From assembly GCF_004331285.1 (NCBI RefSeq), contig NZ_SJOH01000019.1, forward strand, positions 1-62,678: a stretch of 62,678 bases of DNA, written 5' to 3'. The notes under the pieces are model-generated. The model was not told the DNA's origin, made no database searches, and saw only the letters and a program-made list of their open reading frames with translations. A program made the position numbers and the translations under genes. Every line of letters starts with the position of its first letter. Position 1 is the stretch's first letter. This DNA comes from Acinetobacter sp. ANC 3781. Lineage in GTDB: Bacteria > Pseudomonadota > Gammaproteobacteria > Pseudomonadales > Moraxellaceae. Positions 1 through 8,257 of this stretch are shown piece after piece.

Positions 1-584
1 ACATTTATTAATAAAGACTCAACTGGGGAGATTAATTCAGTTTATAAAACTATAATTTTTGATTTTATTAAAATTTTATAAAAAGGTGAACAAAATCTCA
101 ATTTATTAAAAATATAGCAAATTAATCCTAATTAAGTTATTTGTATAGGAATTCCAAGAGGAAAGTGAGTTTTTCAGAGTAAGATTAGAGTTTCACAGAA
201 AAAATTAACTCTAATGATAAAATGTTAACGAGTGTGATGAATTTTTGGAGAATGATCAGGCTGCTTTAGGTCTTGCTGATTTAATTCATCAAGTAAAAGC
301 TGAATTTTTGGTAGAGGGTTGAAAAAAATTCCAACCCGACTCGCTGCTTGTTACTTGATAAAAGTTACTGTGTTGAATCTTTAGCAGCAGTAAAATCTTT
401 AGAAAATGAGTGCATTTACAACTCAGATAAACTTCTATGACTTTCATTCAGCTAGAATCAAGTTGCTATGAAATGTTTCTGACTCGATGTGTTAGAACAT
501 CCATACTGTAAATTGTGATGGTGCATTATCTGTTTGAAGTAATAAACTGGCTTCATTTCAAGATAACCAAAAGATAAATAATTG
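1..584. other. Gene-poor left edge with a possible decayed coding fragment
   Basis: No intact gene is visible. The sequence is very AT-rich with frequent stops in all frames. A short open stretch at 236-322 (plus) reads DEFLENDQAALGLADLIHQV and continues to a TGA. It resembles the start of trypco2-type small domains (GLADLI.QVK.EL), but it has no start codon and an in-frame TAA just upstream. A second open stretch of about 27 codons lies near 355-440. I read both as remnants or chance openings, not as genes. Confidence 0.3.
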
Positions 585-944
585 ATGGAAAAATTTATGC
601 AATGTCCTAAATGCGGATCTTCTGAAGTTGAAAAACGAGATCACGAGAAAAACATCAAGACAATAAGTGGCATCCTTCTTACTTCCGCGGGTGCAACAGC
701 AGGTACAGTGGGTGGCGCAGCAACAGGTGCATCGACAGGTGCAGCCATTGGTGCTGTTGCTGGACCATTAGGGGTTATTTTCGGTGGAACTGTTGGCACA
801 TTTGTAGGAGCAATTGCCGTAGGTGTCACTGGCGGTATTTTAGGGAACATTTTCGGCAAAAAAGCCGGTGTAATTATCGATAAAAATGTGTTCTTAGATT
901 ACAAATGCCTAAAGTGCAATCATCGTTTTAAAGAAAAAGTATAA
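585..944 (+). CDS. Zinc-ribbon / glycine-zipper membrane protein
   Basis: A protein of 119 residues (ATG at 585, preceded in frame by a TTG at 582). The N-terminus carries a CPKCGS knuckle and the C-terminus a YKCLKCNHRF knuckle. Between them (about residues 28-98) lies a Gly/Ala-rich stretch with repeated GxxxG spacing, typical of glycine-zipper membrane hairpins. The two CxxC pairs would make one four-cysteine zinc ribbon if both ends lie on the same side of the membrane. The function is unknown and no neighbour forms an operon with it. A terminator hairpin follows at 976. The start is uncertain within four codons because no clear ribosome binding site is present; a third ATG lies at 597. 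Confidence 0.75.
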   Translation: MEKFMQCPKCGSSEVEKRDHEKNIKTISGILLTSAGATAGTVGGAATGASTGAAIGAVAGPLGVIFGGTVGTFVGAIAVGVTGGILGNIFGKKAGVIIDKNVFLDYKCLKCNHRFKEKV

Positions 945-975
945 CGGCTTAACGCTTGAATTTTATACTGTAATT

Positions 976-1008
976 AAAAAAGACCATTTATTTTAGAATG
1001 GTCTTTTT
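976..1008. terminator. Bidirectional rho-independent terminator
   Basis: A ten-base stem AAAGACCATT/AATGGTCTTT with an eight-base loop is bordered by A-runs on the left and T-runs on the right. It can therefore end transcription of the upstream plus-strand gene and of the convergent wrbA-like gene. Confidence 0.8.
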
Positions 1009-1076
1009 ATTTTTATAAATCGATAAAAATTCTATTCAGAAATTCACCTACTTAAGTTGCTTTCTACTTTAGAAAA

Positions 1077-1676
1077 TTATGAGTTTGTCTGTAGCTTTTT
1101 AACCACACTACCCAATCGCTTGCCCTGCTCTTCACATAAGACTTTTTCATCCTGGCTTAAGCCTAAATCATGGCGCGGACCACTGACATGGCTTGCACCA
1201 TACGGTGTACCACCCGATTTAGTATTGGATAATGCAGGATTGGCATTCGGCAAACCCATGATCATCATGCCGTGATGGAACAATGGTGGCAGCATGGTCA
1301 GTAATGTGCTTTCCTGTCCGCCGTGCATTGAACCAGATGAGGTAAAGACACAGGCCGGTTTTTGATGTAAAGCACCATTCAGCCAAAGACTGGTGGTCTG
1401 ATCCCAAAAATACTTCATCTCCGATGCCATATTGCCAAAACGGGTTGGAGAACCGAGTGCCAAACCGGAACAGTTTGCCAAATCATCTAAAGTACAATAA
1501 ATATCTCCTTCAGCAGGAATACTTGGCTCCGCTTCTTTGACCACTGTCGATAAATTGGGAACAGTGCGGATTTTTACAGCTATACCTGTAGATTCAATGC
1601 CGTTGGCAATTAAATAGGCCATTTCTTTCGTTGAACCATATTTGCTGTAATATAAAACAAGAACATAAGGCTGCAT
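1077..1676 (-). CDS. wrbA: NAD(P)H:quinone oxidoreductase, WrbA family flavoprotein
   Basis: A flavodoxin-fold protein of 199 residues from the ATG at 1676; an in-frame ATG five codons upstream is less likely because the family usually begins just before the first strand (PYVLVLYYS). FMN-binding features are visible: the phosphate loop YYSKYGST near residues 9-16, SPTRFGNM at 76-83, GSMHGGQEST near 109 and GGTPYGASH near 153. WrbA/type IV NQO enzymes reduce quinones by two electrons with NAD(P)H in the cytoplasm and limit redox cycling. It is divergently transcribed from the BrkB gene. Family assignment is firm; whether it is the sole WrbA in the genome is unknown. Confidence 0.88.
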   Translation of the reverse strand: MQPYVLVLYYSKYGSTKEMAYLIANGIESTGIAVKIRTVPNLSTVVKEAEPSIPAEGDIYCTLDDLANCSGLALGSPTRFGNMASEMKYFWDQTTSLWLNGALHQKPACVFTSSGSMHGGQESTLLTMLPPLFHHGMMIMGLPNANPALSNTKSGGTPYGASHVSGPRHDLGLSQDEKVLCEEQGKRLGSVVKKLQTNS

Positions 1677-1790
1677 AATTTTTATAAACAAAGCTAAAAA
1701 AGAAAACTATACGGTATTTTTCCTTTTTTTTGGTTAAGCTTGATCATGAAAATTCATAAAGATGATTAAAAAAATTGAGACTTTATACCT

Positions 1791-3038
1791 ATGTTAGAAA
1801 AGTATTTGAAAAAACTCCCTTTTTATGACAAGACTTGGTTTCAGTTTGTTTTATTTGTGATAAGACGTTTTGAAGCCGATCGTTGCCGTGAACAGGCAGG
1901 TTCCTTAACCTATACCACGCTATTTGCAGTAGTGCCCATGCTGACTGTTTTTCTGGTCATCATTTCTTCCATTAAAGCCCTTGAACCGGCAAGGCAACAA
2001 TTACAACAACTGATTTATAGTAATTTCTTACCCCGAACCACGATTGCTTTTGACAAAGCCTTCAATGCTTTTACCGATAAATCCAGTAATTTGACTATCA
2101 TTGGGATTTTATTTCTATTTATTACTACCGTAATGATGCTAACCAGTATCGAGACGGTGTTTAACCGAATTTGGCGCGTTCGTGAAACACGTGGCGGCAT
2201 TATTGGATTCATGCGTTATTGGACCATTATCTCCCTGGGTCCAATTGTATTGGGCAGTGCCTTCGTTATTTCATCTGCCGTGGCTTCTTTAAATGTACTG
2301 AGCAATAATTTTGCCGGTTATGAATTAAATGGCGAGTTTATCTTTTGGGGTATTTCCTTTGCCCTGACCATTCTGGGTTTTTTCATTTTGAATTGGACTA
2401 TTCCCAACCGGAGTGTTCCAATCAAGGCGGCTTTGATTGCGGGAACATTCAGTGCGGTGGTATTTGAATTACTCAAAAATCTGTTTGGTTTCATCATGTC
2501 CAATTTCACCAGTTATGAAATTGTCTACGGTGCTTTTGCCGCCGTGCCGATTTTCCTGTTATGGATTTTCTTGTCCTGGAATATTGTCTTGTTAGGCGTT
2601 GAAATCAGTTATGCAATAACCGCTTTTTATTCAGGCAAAGAACGGAAACGTCATCCTGTGATTATGCTGCTGGATTTACTGGAACTGTTTTATAAAAAAC
2701 AACTGAAAGGTGAAAGTGTTTCTGATGAAGAAGCTTTAAGCATTTTAGGGCGTGAAGAAATTGGGCGCTGGCCTTCTTATGTACTGATGCTTGAAAAACA
2801 AAATTTGGTCAAACGTACCGACAATGACGAGTTTGTGCTAGCACGCAATCTGGATCAAGTCGATTTCTGGAGTTTCTATACCCAGTTACCCTATCCACTT
2901 CCACGCCGTCAGGATATGGGCAATCTTCACCCTGACGATGAATGGATGCAAAAACTGGGGCCTGCACTGGTTGAAACTGATGACTATCTTTCAGCAAAAT
3001 TAGCGATCCCGTTATCCAAAATTCTGGAACAGAAATAA
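1791..3038 (+). CDS. YihY/BrkB family inner-membrane protein
   Basis: A 415-residue polytopic protein. The family signature REQAGSLTYTTLFAVVPM lies near residues 34-51 and is followed by about five more hydrophobic segments up to residue about 285. The last 130 residues are hydrophilic and predicted cytoplasmic, resembling a small winged-helix-like regulatory tail (GEEALSIL-type motif and LEKQNLVKR). Members were once called ribonuclease BN in error; the true biochemical role is unknown, with transport or envelope functions proposed. The length fits the longer proteobacterial form. Upstream is a roughly 115 bp divergent promoter region shared with wrbA. Confidence 0.88.
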   Translation: MLEKYLKKLPFYDKTWFQFVLFVIRRFEADRCREQAGSLTYTTLFAVVPMLTVFLVIISSIKALEPARQQLQQLIYSNFLPRTTIAFDKAFNAFTDKSSNLTIIGILFLFITTVMMLTSIETVFNRIWRVRETRGGIIGFMRYWTIISLGPIVLGSAFVISSAVASLNVLSNNFAGYELNGEFIFWGISFALTILGFFILNWTIPNRSVPIKAALIAGTFSAVVFELLKNLFGFIMSNFTSYEIVYGAFAAVPIFLLWIFLSWNIVLLGVEISYAITAFYSGKERKRHPVIMLLDLLELFYKKQLKGESVSDEEALSILGREEIGRWPSYVLMLEKQNLVKRTDNDEFVLARNLDQVDFWSFYTQLPYPLPRRQDMGNLHPDDEWMQKLGPALVETDDYLSAKLAIPLSKILEQK

Positions 3039-3095
3039 ACCTTTAGGTGGCTCAGCCTGCCATTTATTGAGAAATTTTACTTTATATAGAAACTT

Positions 3096-3126
3096 TTATC
3101 CTTCCTCATTAAAAGAGGAAGGATAA
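3096..3126. terminator. Convergent terminator hairpin
   Basis: A twelve-base perfect stem TTATCCTTCCTC/GAGGAAGGATAA with loop ATTAAAA sits between the convergent BrkB and YddG-like genes. Flanking T/A tracts are short, so termination strength is uncertain. Confidence 0.6.
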
Positions 3127-3137
3127 ATATTTAAGAC

Positions 3138-4019
3138 TTAAATTTCAGAAGTACTTTTCCAGCAAATTACCGCCCCAAAAGTGACTAAGCATGTTCCGAT
3201 CCAAAAGGTAAAATTCGGGGTGGTATTCAAAATTAGCATCGACATACAGGAAGATAAAACAGGCATAAAATAGGTAGCAAGGATCAGCAGTTTTATATTG
3301 CCAAACTGCAAACTCTGATTCCAGTTGCTATAGGCAATTCCCACCAAACCACCAGTTACTGCAATCAACAACCACATATTCAACTGTGGAAAAATAAAAG
3401 CCTCATCCAGAATAAAATGAATACCCCATAAGGCGATTGCCGTCACCATAAAAAATAGCGGTACCGCATTTTGTCCTTGGGCATATTTTTTGGTCATTAC
3501 GCTATAACATGGCCAAAGCAAAGCCCCTAAAAATGCAAAAAAATAGGCCATGGGATTTTGTTGCAGTATGTGCAGAAATTGATGCAAATTCAAAATATCC
3601 GGATTAACCACCAGCAATAGCCCAAGGACAGAAATAATAAAGCCTAAAATAACCGGCCAACGATAATTCAGCTGCTTGGCCAGGATTGAAAATACAATCG
3701 TAAGTGGCGGCCACAAATAATTAATCATTGCAATAATCAGCACCTGATCATGATTGTGTGACAAGGCAATCGAAACTAAAAATAGAATTTCATAAGCCAC
3801 AAATAAAGCACCACAGCCCCACACATAAGCTTTCGAGATGTGCTGAAAACGCGGCAGTCCATTCAACACTAAAATGGCGATTGCACTAAAACTATAAATC
3901 AGGGCAATCGCTGAAACAGGACTTAAGGATTCAGTAATCAGTTTAACCACTGCAACCAGACTTGCCCAAATCAAGATGGATGAAAAGCCTATTAAGGTGG
4001 CTTTATTGCATGCTTTCAT
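3138..4019 (-). CDS. yddG: Aromatic amino acid exporter-like DMT protein (YddG)
   Basis: 293 residues with ten predicted transmembrane helices and EamA-type repeats. It follows E. coli YddG along its length, for example KATLIGFSSILIWASLV at the start, the YEILFLVSIAL region, MINYLWPPLTIVF, and YFMPVLSSCMSMLIL near the end. YddG exports aromatic amino acids and analogues across the inner membrane. The ATG overlaps the stop of the upstream EamA transporter gene by four bases (ATGA), so the two are probably translationally coupled. Substrate in this organism is inferred only. Confidence 0.82.
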   Translation of the reverse strand: MKACNKATLIGFSSILIWASLVAVVKLITESLSPVSAIALIYSFSAIAILVLNGLPRFQHISKAYVWGCGALFVAYEILFLVSIALSHNHDQVLIIAMINYLWPPLTIVFSILAKQLNYRWPVILGFIISVLGLLLVVNPDILNLHQFLHILQQNPMAYFFAFLGALLWPCYSVMTKKYAQGQNAVPLFFMVTAIALWGIHFILDEAFIFPQLNMWLLIAVTGGLVGIAYSNWNQSLQFGNIKLLILATYFMPVLSSCMSMLILNTTPNFTFWIGTCLVTFGAVICWKSTSEI

Positions 4020-4936
4020 GCGTTACTATTTTTCGGCTTGAACCAGCCCTGTAAACTCACCACCAATACACCAGCCATCACCATAGCTGTGCCAATAATA
4101 AAGTTCATTTCGATGCTTTCATTGAGCAACCACACACCAAACAGCATGCCAAATAAGGGCGTTAAAAATGAAAACACCCCTAAACGTGAAGCCAAATAAC
4201 TTTTCAATAGCCAGAACCAAATCAGATAACTGGCAAATGAAATAGCAACGCTATGGAAAATCAGACTGCTAATGGCAAGTGTTGTCCAATGAATGCTGGC
4301 TTGTCCTAACACGAAAGTTAAAGGAAATAAAAATACAAAACCACCGGCCAATTGATAGAACAAAGTCTGGGTCGCGGGCGCATCAGAAAGCTTGCTTAAG
4401 CGAACGGCAATTGTGGTGGCTGCCCAGAGAACTCCTGCCAATAACGCCAAAAAATCTCCAAACAGTACGCGCGATAGATCGTACTCTGAACTGCCGTTAC
4501 GTCCAATAAACGTCACTACAATACCCAAAAAAGCGATAAAAATACCGCACCACTGCAAAATGGATAATCGTTCAGAAGGCAATTTCCAGTGCAGACCTAA
4601 GGCCACAAAAATAGGTGCGGTATAAAGCAGCACAACAGTATGTGACGCAGAAGTATACCGGACGGCTTGAGCAAGCATAAAAAACTCAGCAGCAAATAAT
4701 ATAGCCACCGTTAAGCCAGGATACAAATAATCTTTGCTCCACAATGCCTTCCCTTCTGCAAGCTTGATCAGTGGATAAACCATTAAGGCAGAAAGTCCTG
4801 ATCGCAAGGCAACTTGCATTAAAGTAGAAATATCTGGAGCCGCCATTTTTAAGACAACTTGCTGTAAGCCCCAAAGAATACACAAGCCAAACATGATGGT
4901 AGAGGCTTGTACATCCAGTGCCTTGCGTTCTATCAC
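4016..4936 (-). CDS. EamA-family DMT transporter
   Basis: 306 residues, ten hydrophobic segments, and two EamA halves (about residues 10-145 and 160-298). The start is a GTG at 4934-4936 preceded by AAAGGA eight bases upstream; no better ATG lies nearby. It is the first gene of a two-gene unit with the YddG-like exporter, overlapping it by four bases. The two are different subfamilies, so they may be separate exporters under common control. Substrate unknown. Confidence 0.88.
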   Translation of the reverse strand: MIERKALDVQASTIMFGLCILWGLQQVVLKMAAPDISTLMQVALRSGLSALMVYPLIKLAEGKALWSKDYLYPGLTVAILFAAEFFMLAQAVRYTSASHTVVLLYTAPIFVALGLHWKLPSERLSILQWCGIFIAFLGIVVTFIGRNGSSEYDLSRVLFGDFLALLAGVLWAATTIAVRLSKLSDAPATQTLFYQLAGGFVFLFPLTFVLGQASIHWTTLAISSLIFHSVAISFASYLIWFWLLKSYLASRLGVFSFLTPLFGMLFGVWLLNESIEMNFIIGTAMVMAGVLVVSLQGWFKPKNSNA

Positions 4937-5057
4937 TATTTTTCCTTTAAACTTACCGTATTTTTACGCGTCCAAAGATACGCTAAGTCTCTCAATTTCG
5001 AAATTGAAGATCATCTGGTTGGAGATAATTTGACAAGTATTTTGCGTCATATCTATT

Positions 5058-5084
5058 TAAAAAAAGACCGCCTAAGCAGTCCTT
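5058..5084 (-). terminator. Rho-independent terminator of the FAH gene
   Basis: On the minus strand, GACTGC-TTAG-GCGGTC forms a six-base stem with one G-T pair, followed by a run of seven T. It lies about 20 bases after the stop of the FAH-family gene. Confidence 0.7.
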
Positions 5085-5099
5085 TTCTTCATTCAAAGC

Positions 5100-5741
5100 T
5101 TAAGCCTGAACAAAGGTTTTCCAGACAAAATCTTGGGTTTGACCTTGTAATGTCATGGTCAATTGATCGTCTGGTTTTAAGGCCGCCACACCTGCTGGCG
5201 TACCCGTCATCACCACATCACCCGGTTCTAACGTAAAGACCTGACTGATATCTGCAAGCAAAGTCGCAATATCAAAAATCAGTAAAGAAGTATCACCTTT
5301 TTGACGCAGCTCATCATTGACATGCAAGGTGTAATGCACACCTTTCCAGTCTTTGACTTCTGAAAGCTCCACCCAGTCTGCCAAAACACACGAACCATCA
5401 TAGGCTTTGGCACGTTCCCAAGGCTGTCCTTTCTTCTTTAAATCATCTTGCAAATCTCGCAGGGTCAAGTCCAAACCTAAAGTCACTGCACCGACTGCTT
5501 GCAGGGCTTTGGCTGGATCGGTTTCTGCTTTTAAAGTACGGTCGATCCTTAAGCTGAGTTCACATTCATAGTGGCAATTGCCCCACTCAGGATTCCATGA
5601 GATACCTTGTTCTAAACTCGTCAAACTACTGGGCGGCTTAATAAATAAAACTGGACGATCAGGAATAGCATTGCCTAATTCTTTGGCGTGGTCTGCATAG
5701 CTACGACCGACACAGACAATTTTAGATGGACGTGTATTCAT
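5100..5741 (-). CDS. Fumarylacetoacetate hydrolase (FAH) family protein
   Basis: 213 residues, close to the short YcgM/FAHD1 class. Visible family features are KIVCVGRSYADHAKELGN at the start, the IKPPSSL stretch, metal-ligand segment HYECELSLRI (the ExE pair) and GLDLTLRDLQ with a further acidic ligand, and GDVVMTGTPAGV near the end. FAHD1-type enzymes act as oxaloacetate decarboxylases or acylpyruvases with Mg2+ or Mn2+ in the cytoplasm; the exact substrate here is inferred. A ribosome binding site GGGA lies six bases before the ATG. The upstream YcxB-like gene ends only 38 bases away, so they may be cotranscribed. Confidence 0.9.
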   Translation of the reverse strand: MNTRPSKIVCVGRSYADHAKELGNAIPDRPVLFIKPPSSLTSLEQGISWNPEWGNCHYECELSLRIDRTLKAETDPAKALQAVGAVTLGLDLTLRDLQDDLKKKGQPWERAKAYDGSCVLADWVELSEVKDWKGVHYTLHVNDELRQKGDTSLLIFDIATLLADISQVFTLEPGDVVMTGTPAGVAALKPDDQLTMTLQGQTQDFVWKTFVQA

Positions 5742-5779
5742 GATCTTCCCTTTTAATTTACATTTAAATATTTTAAAAC

Positions 5780-6280
5780 TTACTTTTTGAATGTATTTTC
5801 AAATACCGTTTGATCCGCAGATTGCTGCTCAAAAGCACGTTTCGGCACAATAATGACGGTACGGTTTTTTAGCTCAATCATATAGGTGAGTTTACCTATA
5901 GCAAAATTTTGTACTTCACTGTAGTTGAATATCTGCTTACGACCATTAGCATAAATTTCGGCATAATCTTGAAATAATTCGATGCCCTGTTCACTTTTAC
6001 CGAATTGGTATTTTACGAATTGACGTTTAAACATCATCGGTAAAAACCAGTAACGCATAATCAACTGTAAAATTAAAAAGAAAGCGCCAAGCGCCACGTA
6101 ATAGCGACCTACGCCATTAAAGCCGAGATAAAAACCCCAAATAATGATTCCGATACTCACCAACGGGGTAATAAAGCGCGTAAGCTGCTTTTTACCAAAA
6201 GTTGCAAGTGCAAAACCATCTTGTGATTCTTCCAGGTTTAAGGAATAACGTAGTGATACCGCGGGCTTGGTCTCTGACAT
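5780..6280 (-). CDS. YcxB-like C-terminal domain membrane protein
   Basis: 166 residues. Two adjacent hydrophobic segments near residues 34-72 (GIIIWGFYLGF and YYVALGAFFLILQLI) are followed by a soluble domain with KQIFNYSEVQNFAIGKLTYMIEL and NRTVIIVPKRAF, the pattern of the YcxB-like C-terminal domain (PH-like). Function unknown in the family. It precedes the FAH gene on the same strand by 38 bases. Confidence 0.75.
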   Translation of the reverse strand: MSETKPAVSLRYSLNLEESQDGFALATFGKKQLTRFITPLVSIGIIIWGFYLGFNGVGRYYVALGAFFLILQLIMRYWFLPMMFKRQFVKYQFGKSEQGIELFQDYAEIYANGRKQIFNYSEVQNFAIGKLTYMIELKNRTVIIVPKRAFEQQSADQTVFENTFKK

Positions 6281-6457
6281 ATTTCATCATCAAATTATTA
6301 CAACAATTGCGCTAGATATTACACCAGATTTGACCTTTTTCTTATTGTTTTTACTCGCCCCCATCCCACCAAATTTACATAAGTTTGCTTCCCAAGGCTT
6401 TAAAAATTGATTAAAACATCAGCATTCAGTAAGAAAAAAGCATAAACAGGATGTGAT

Positions 6458-7762
6458 ATGCAAACCCATAAAAAGAAATGCAGCCTCTTGATTCTGTGCT
6501 GCCTGATTGGCATGCAGACTTCTGCAAAAATTATTCAATGGAAAGAACAAATTCCCAGCAGCTTAAGTGTATTTCAAGGTAAAGCTCAAACACTGGCAGA
6601 TTTGACTGCAAACCGTATTTTGATTTATGCCCATCCTGCACAGGCAATTACTTTGCCGACCTTTAAAAATCCGCAAAGTATGACAGGCAAGTTTTATACC
6701 GGTGCAGTCGTTGTACCCGCCAATAGCCAAAACGTAGCACGACTTTTAAGTAACTATAGCGGGTACAATGGGCTATTTCCGACCTTAAAATCTGCGAAAG
6801 TACTGGAGCAGCAAGGCGCAATTACACAGATGAAATATCAAGTATCTATTCCCACTCCTATTCCTATCTTAAACTTTAAAGAAAATGTGTTGATGCAGCA
6901 TCATTTAACTGCCAATAGTATTTCTACCATTGTACTGGATGCCCCGATTCCTTACGGCGCGGGTAAAATTGAATGGTTTGATTTAGGCGGAAACAAGACT
7001 TTAATTACTGTTACTCAATGGGGCGACTTAAACCACCCTAAAGGCTTTTTATTCAGTACCATTTTGAATGCTCTTCCAGAGGCCAAACTCGGTATTCCTT
7101 CTGGTACCAACGCTTTTTTATTAGAAGCCTTGCAACAACATTTTAAAACGCCTAGCTCTCAAATCCTAAAAGTTGGAGAATTACCTGAAACCCGATTAAG
7201 TTCAAGTCAGGTTCAAAAAATTGCAGCATTGAGCCAGTCCTCGCAAGAACCCGTCTCGTTTATTTTGCCATCTAATAAAGTGCCTTATTCGCATGGCCTG
7301 GAAAGCTTGCGTTTTAGTAGCAGCTATCAATATTTTGCCAAAAGCCCGCAACAGTTAAAGCATTGGCTGAGTGTGCCTGCTTATCAGGAACTTTTTCCAC
7401 GCCAGATTAAAGACATCGACATCAAACAAATTGATTCCAACACCTTTGATGCAGACTATAAAATTTCAGTCGGATTGGGCGTCATCAATATTCCATTCGA
7501 TTCTAAGCTGCGCTTTGACTATCCCAACAGTTTAGAAAATCAGTTTGATGCGGTAGGTGGAGATTTGCAGTTTGTCAAAGGCGGAATGCAGCTGATTCCG
7601 CAAGGCAACGGTACCTTATTAAAGGTCACCAGTGCCATGAAAATTCATGACAAAGCTCCGTTTCTGCTCAGAGCGATGCGAAGCATGCCTTATCATGACA
7701 TGTTACCTGCGATTGGTGGCAATACCGTATTGGCATTAAAAATTAAGCAGAAGATGAAATAA
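6458..7762 (+). CDS. Exported protein with two START/SRPBCC-like halves
   Basis: 434 residues with an N-terminal hydrophobic segment (LLILCCLIGMQTSA, about residues 9-23) that looks like a cleavable Sec signal. It has two similar halves: about residues 70-215 (YTGAVVVPANSQNVARLLSN, then YNGLFPTLKSAKVLEQQG) and about 285-432 (YFAKSPQQLKHWLS, then YQELFPRQIKDIDIKQID). Each has the 'step x exposure, push toward the target, then threshold' pattern typical of START/SRPBCC lipid-binding folds. This is my reading of the pattern and not a confirmed domain hit. RBS AGGATG lies seven bases before the ATG. Periplasmic lipid or hydrophobic ligand binding is only an inference. Confidence 0.7.
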   Translation: MQTHKKKCSLLILCCLIGMQTSAKIIQWKEQIPSSLSVFQGKAQTLADLTANRILIYAHPAQAITLPTFKNPQSMTGKFYTGAVVVPANSQNVARLLSNYSGYNGLFPTLKSAKVLEQQGAITQMKYQVSIPTPIPILNFKENVLMQHHLTANSISTIVLDAPIPYGAGKIEWFDLGGNKTLITVTQWGDLNHPKGFLFSTILNALPEAKLGIPSGTNAFLLEALQQHFKTPSSQILKVGELPETRLSSSQVQKIAALSQSSQEPVSFILPSNKVPYSHGLESLRFSSSYQYFAKSPQQLKHWLSVPAYQELFPRQIKDIDIKQIDSNTFDADYKISVGLGVINIPFDSKLRFDYPNSLENQFDAVGGDLQFVKGGMQLIPQGNGTLLKVTSAMKIHDKAPFLLRAMRSMPYHDMLPAIGGNTVLALKIKQKMK

Positions 7763-7793
7763 TTTTTTAACATATTTAATTTATACTAGACAC

Positions 7794-7818
7794 AAAAAAA
7801 CCGCAATTAAGCGGTTTC
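7794..7818 (-). terminator. Terminator after tRNA-Arg copy 1
   Basis: On the minus strand a stem AACCGC/GCGGTT with loop TTAATT is followed by a run of T. It lies about 30 bases downstream of the tRNA 3' end and can also act on the convergent exported-protein gene. Confidence 0.75.
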
Positions 7819-7849
7819 TTCCAGTTTTACATCTGTCGATGAATCAAGT

Positions 7850-7926
7850 TGGTGCGCTCAGAGAGATTCGAACTCCCGACCCCTTAGTTCGTAGCCAAGT
7901 GCTCTATCCAGCTGAGCTATGAGCGC
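7850..7926 (-). tRNA. tRNA-Arg (anticodon ACG), copy 1
   Basis: 77 bases including an encoded CCA. The minus strand begins GCGCTCATAGCTCAGCTGG and has the anticodon loop CTACGAA (ACG) and the T-loop GGTTCGAAT-like segment (GAGTTCGAATCTC). The acceptor arms GCGCTCA and TGAGCGC pair fully. A34 is normally converted to inosine by TadA. It is identical to copies 2 and 3. Confidence 0.97.
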
Positions 7927-7944
7927 GACGTCTTGATGTGCTGC

Positions 7945-7972
7945 ATTATACGCGTTTTTAACGCTCTGTTAA
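7945..7972 (-). promoter_or_regulatory. Promoter of tRNA-Arg copy 1
   Basis: On the minus strand TTAACA and TATAAT are separated by 16 bases, and the -10 element lies about 20 bases before the tRNA 5' end. The surrounding sequence also resembles a stretch upstream of the tRNA-Ser cluster (both contain ATCTATTTTTTAAAC in the same orientation). Confidence 0.65.
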
Positions 7973-8257
7973 GAGCTTTTTAACAAATCCGTAATCAAGT
8001 GAACAGTTATTGGGCAGAAATCAATTATTCATCTATTTTTTAAACAAAAATGGCCGATCGTGTAATTTATCATGACATCTTTCTCAAACATTGATCTTAA
8101 AAATCAGCCACAAGCCCTGAACATGCTCTAGACTCTAATGTTCAGGAAAATAACTTAATTGGTAAAGACAGATGTGAGGCTATTTAGAATATCATCAGTG
8201 GTTGCTAGAATATTTAGTAACCACAAGAAAATACGCATATAACTTTCTTAAACCTAT

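Larger units (their letters stand above)
7791..7927 (-). repeat. Direct repeat copy A (tRNA-Arg plus terminator)
   Basis: This stretch is nearly identical to 9902-10040. Both contain a terminator, the same 37-base linker (TTTTACATCTGTCGATG) and a tRNA-Arg(ACG) gene. Differences are limited to the terminator loop and a few linker bases. The copies flank the patatin gene. Confidence 0.85.

Noticed and set aside
641..859. Pro/Ala-rich ORF opposite the glycine-zipper gene
   Set aside because: It is the complement of GGT/GCA codons in a repetitive gene; no ribosome binding site and no recognisable domain.
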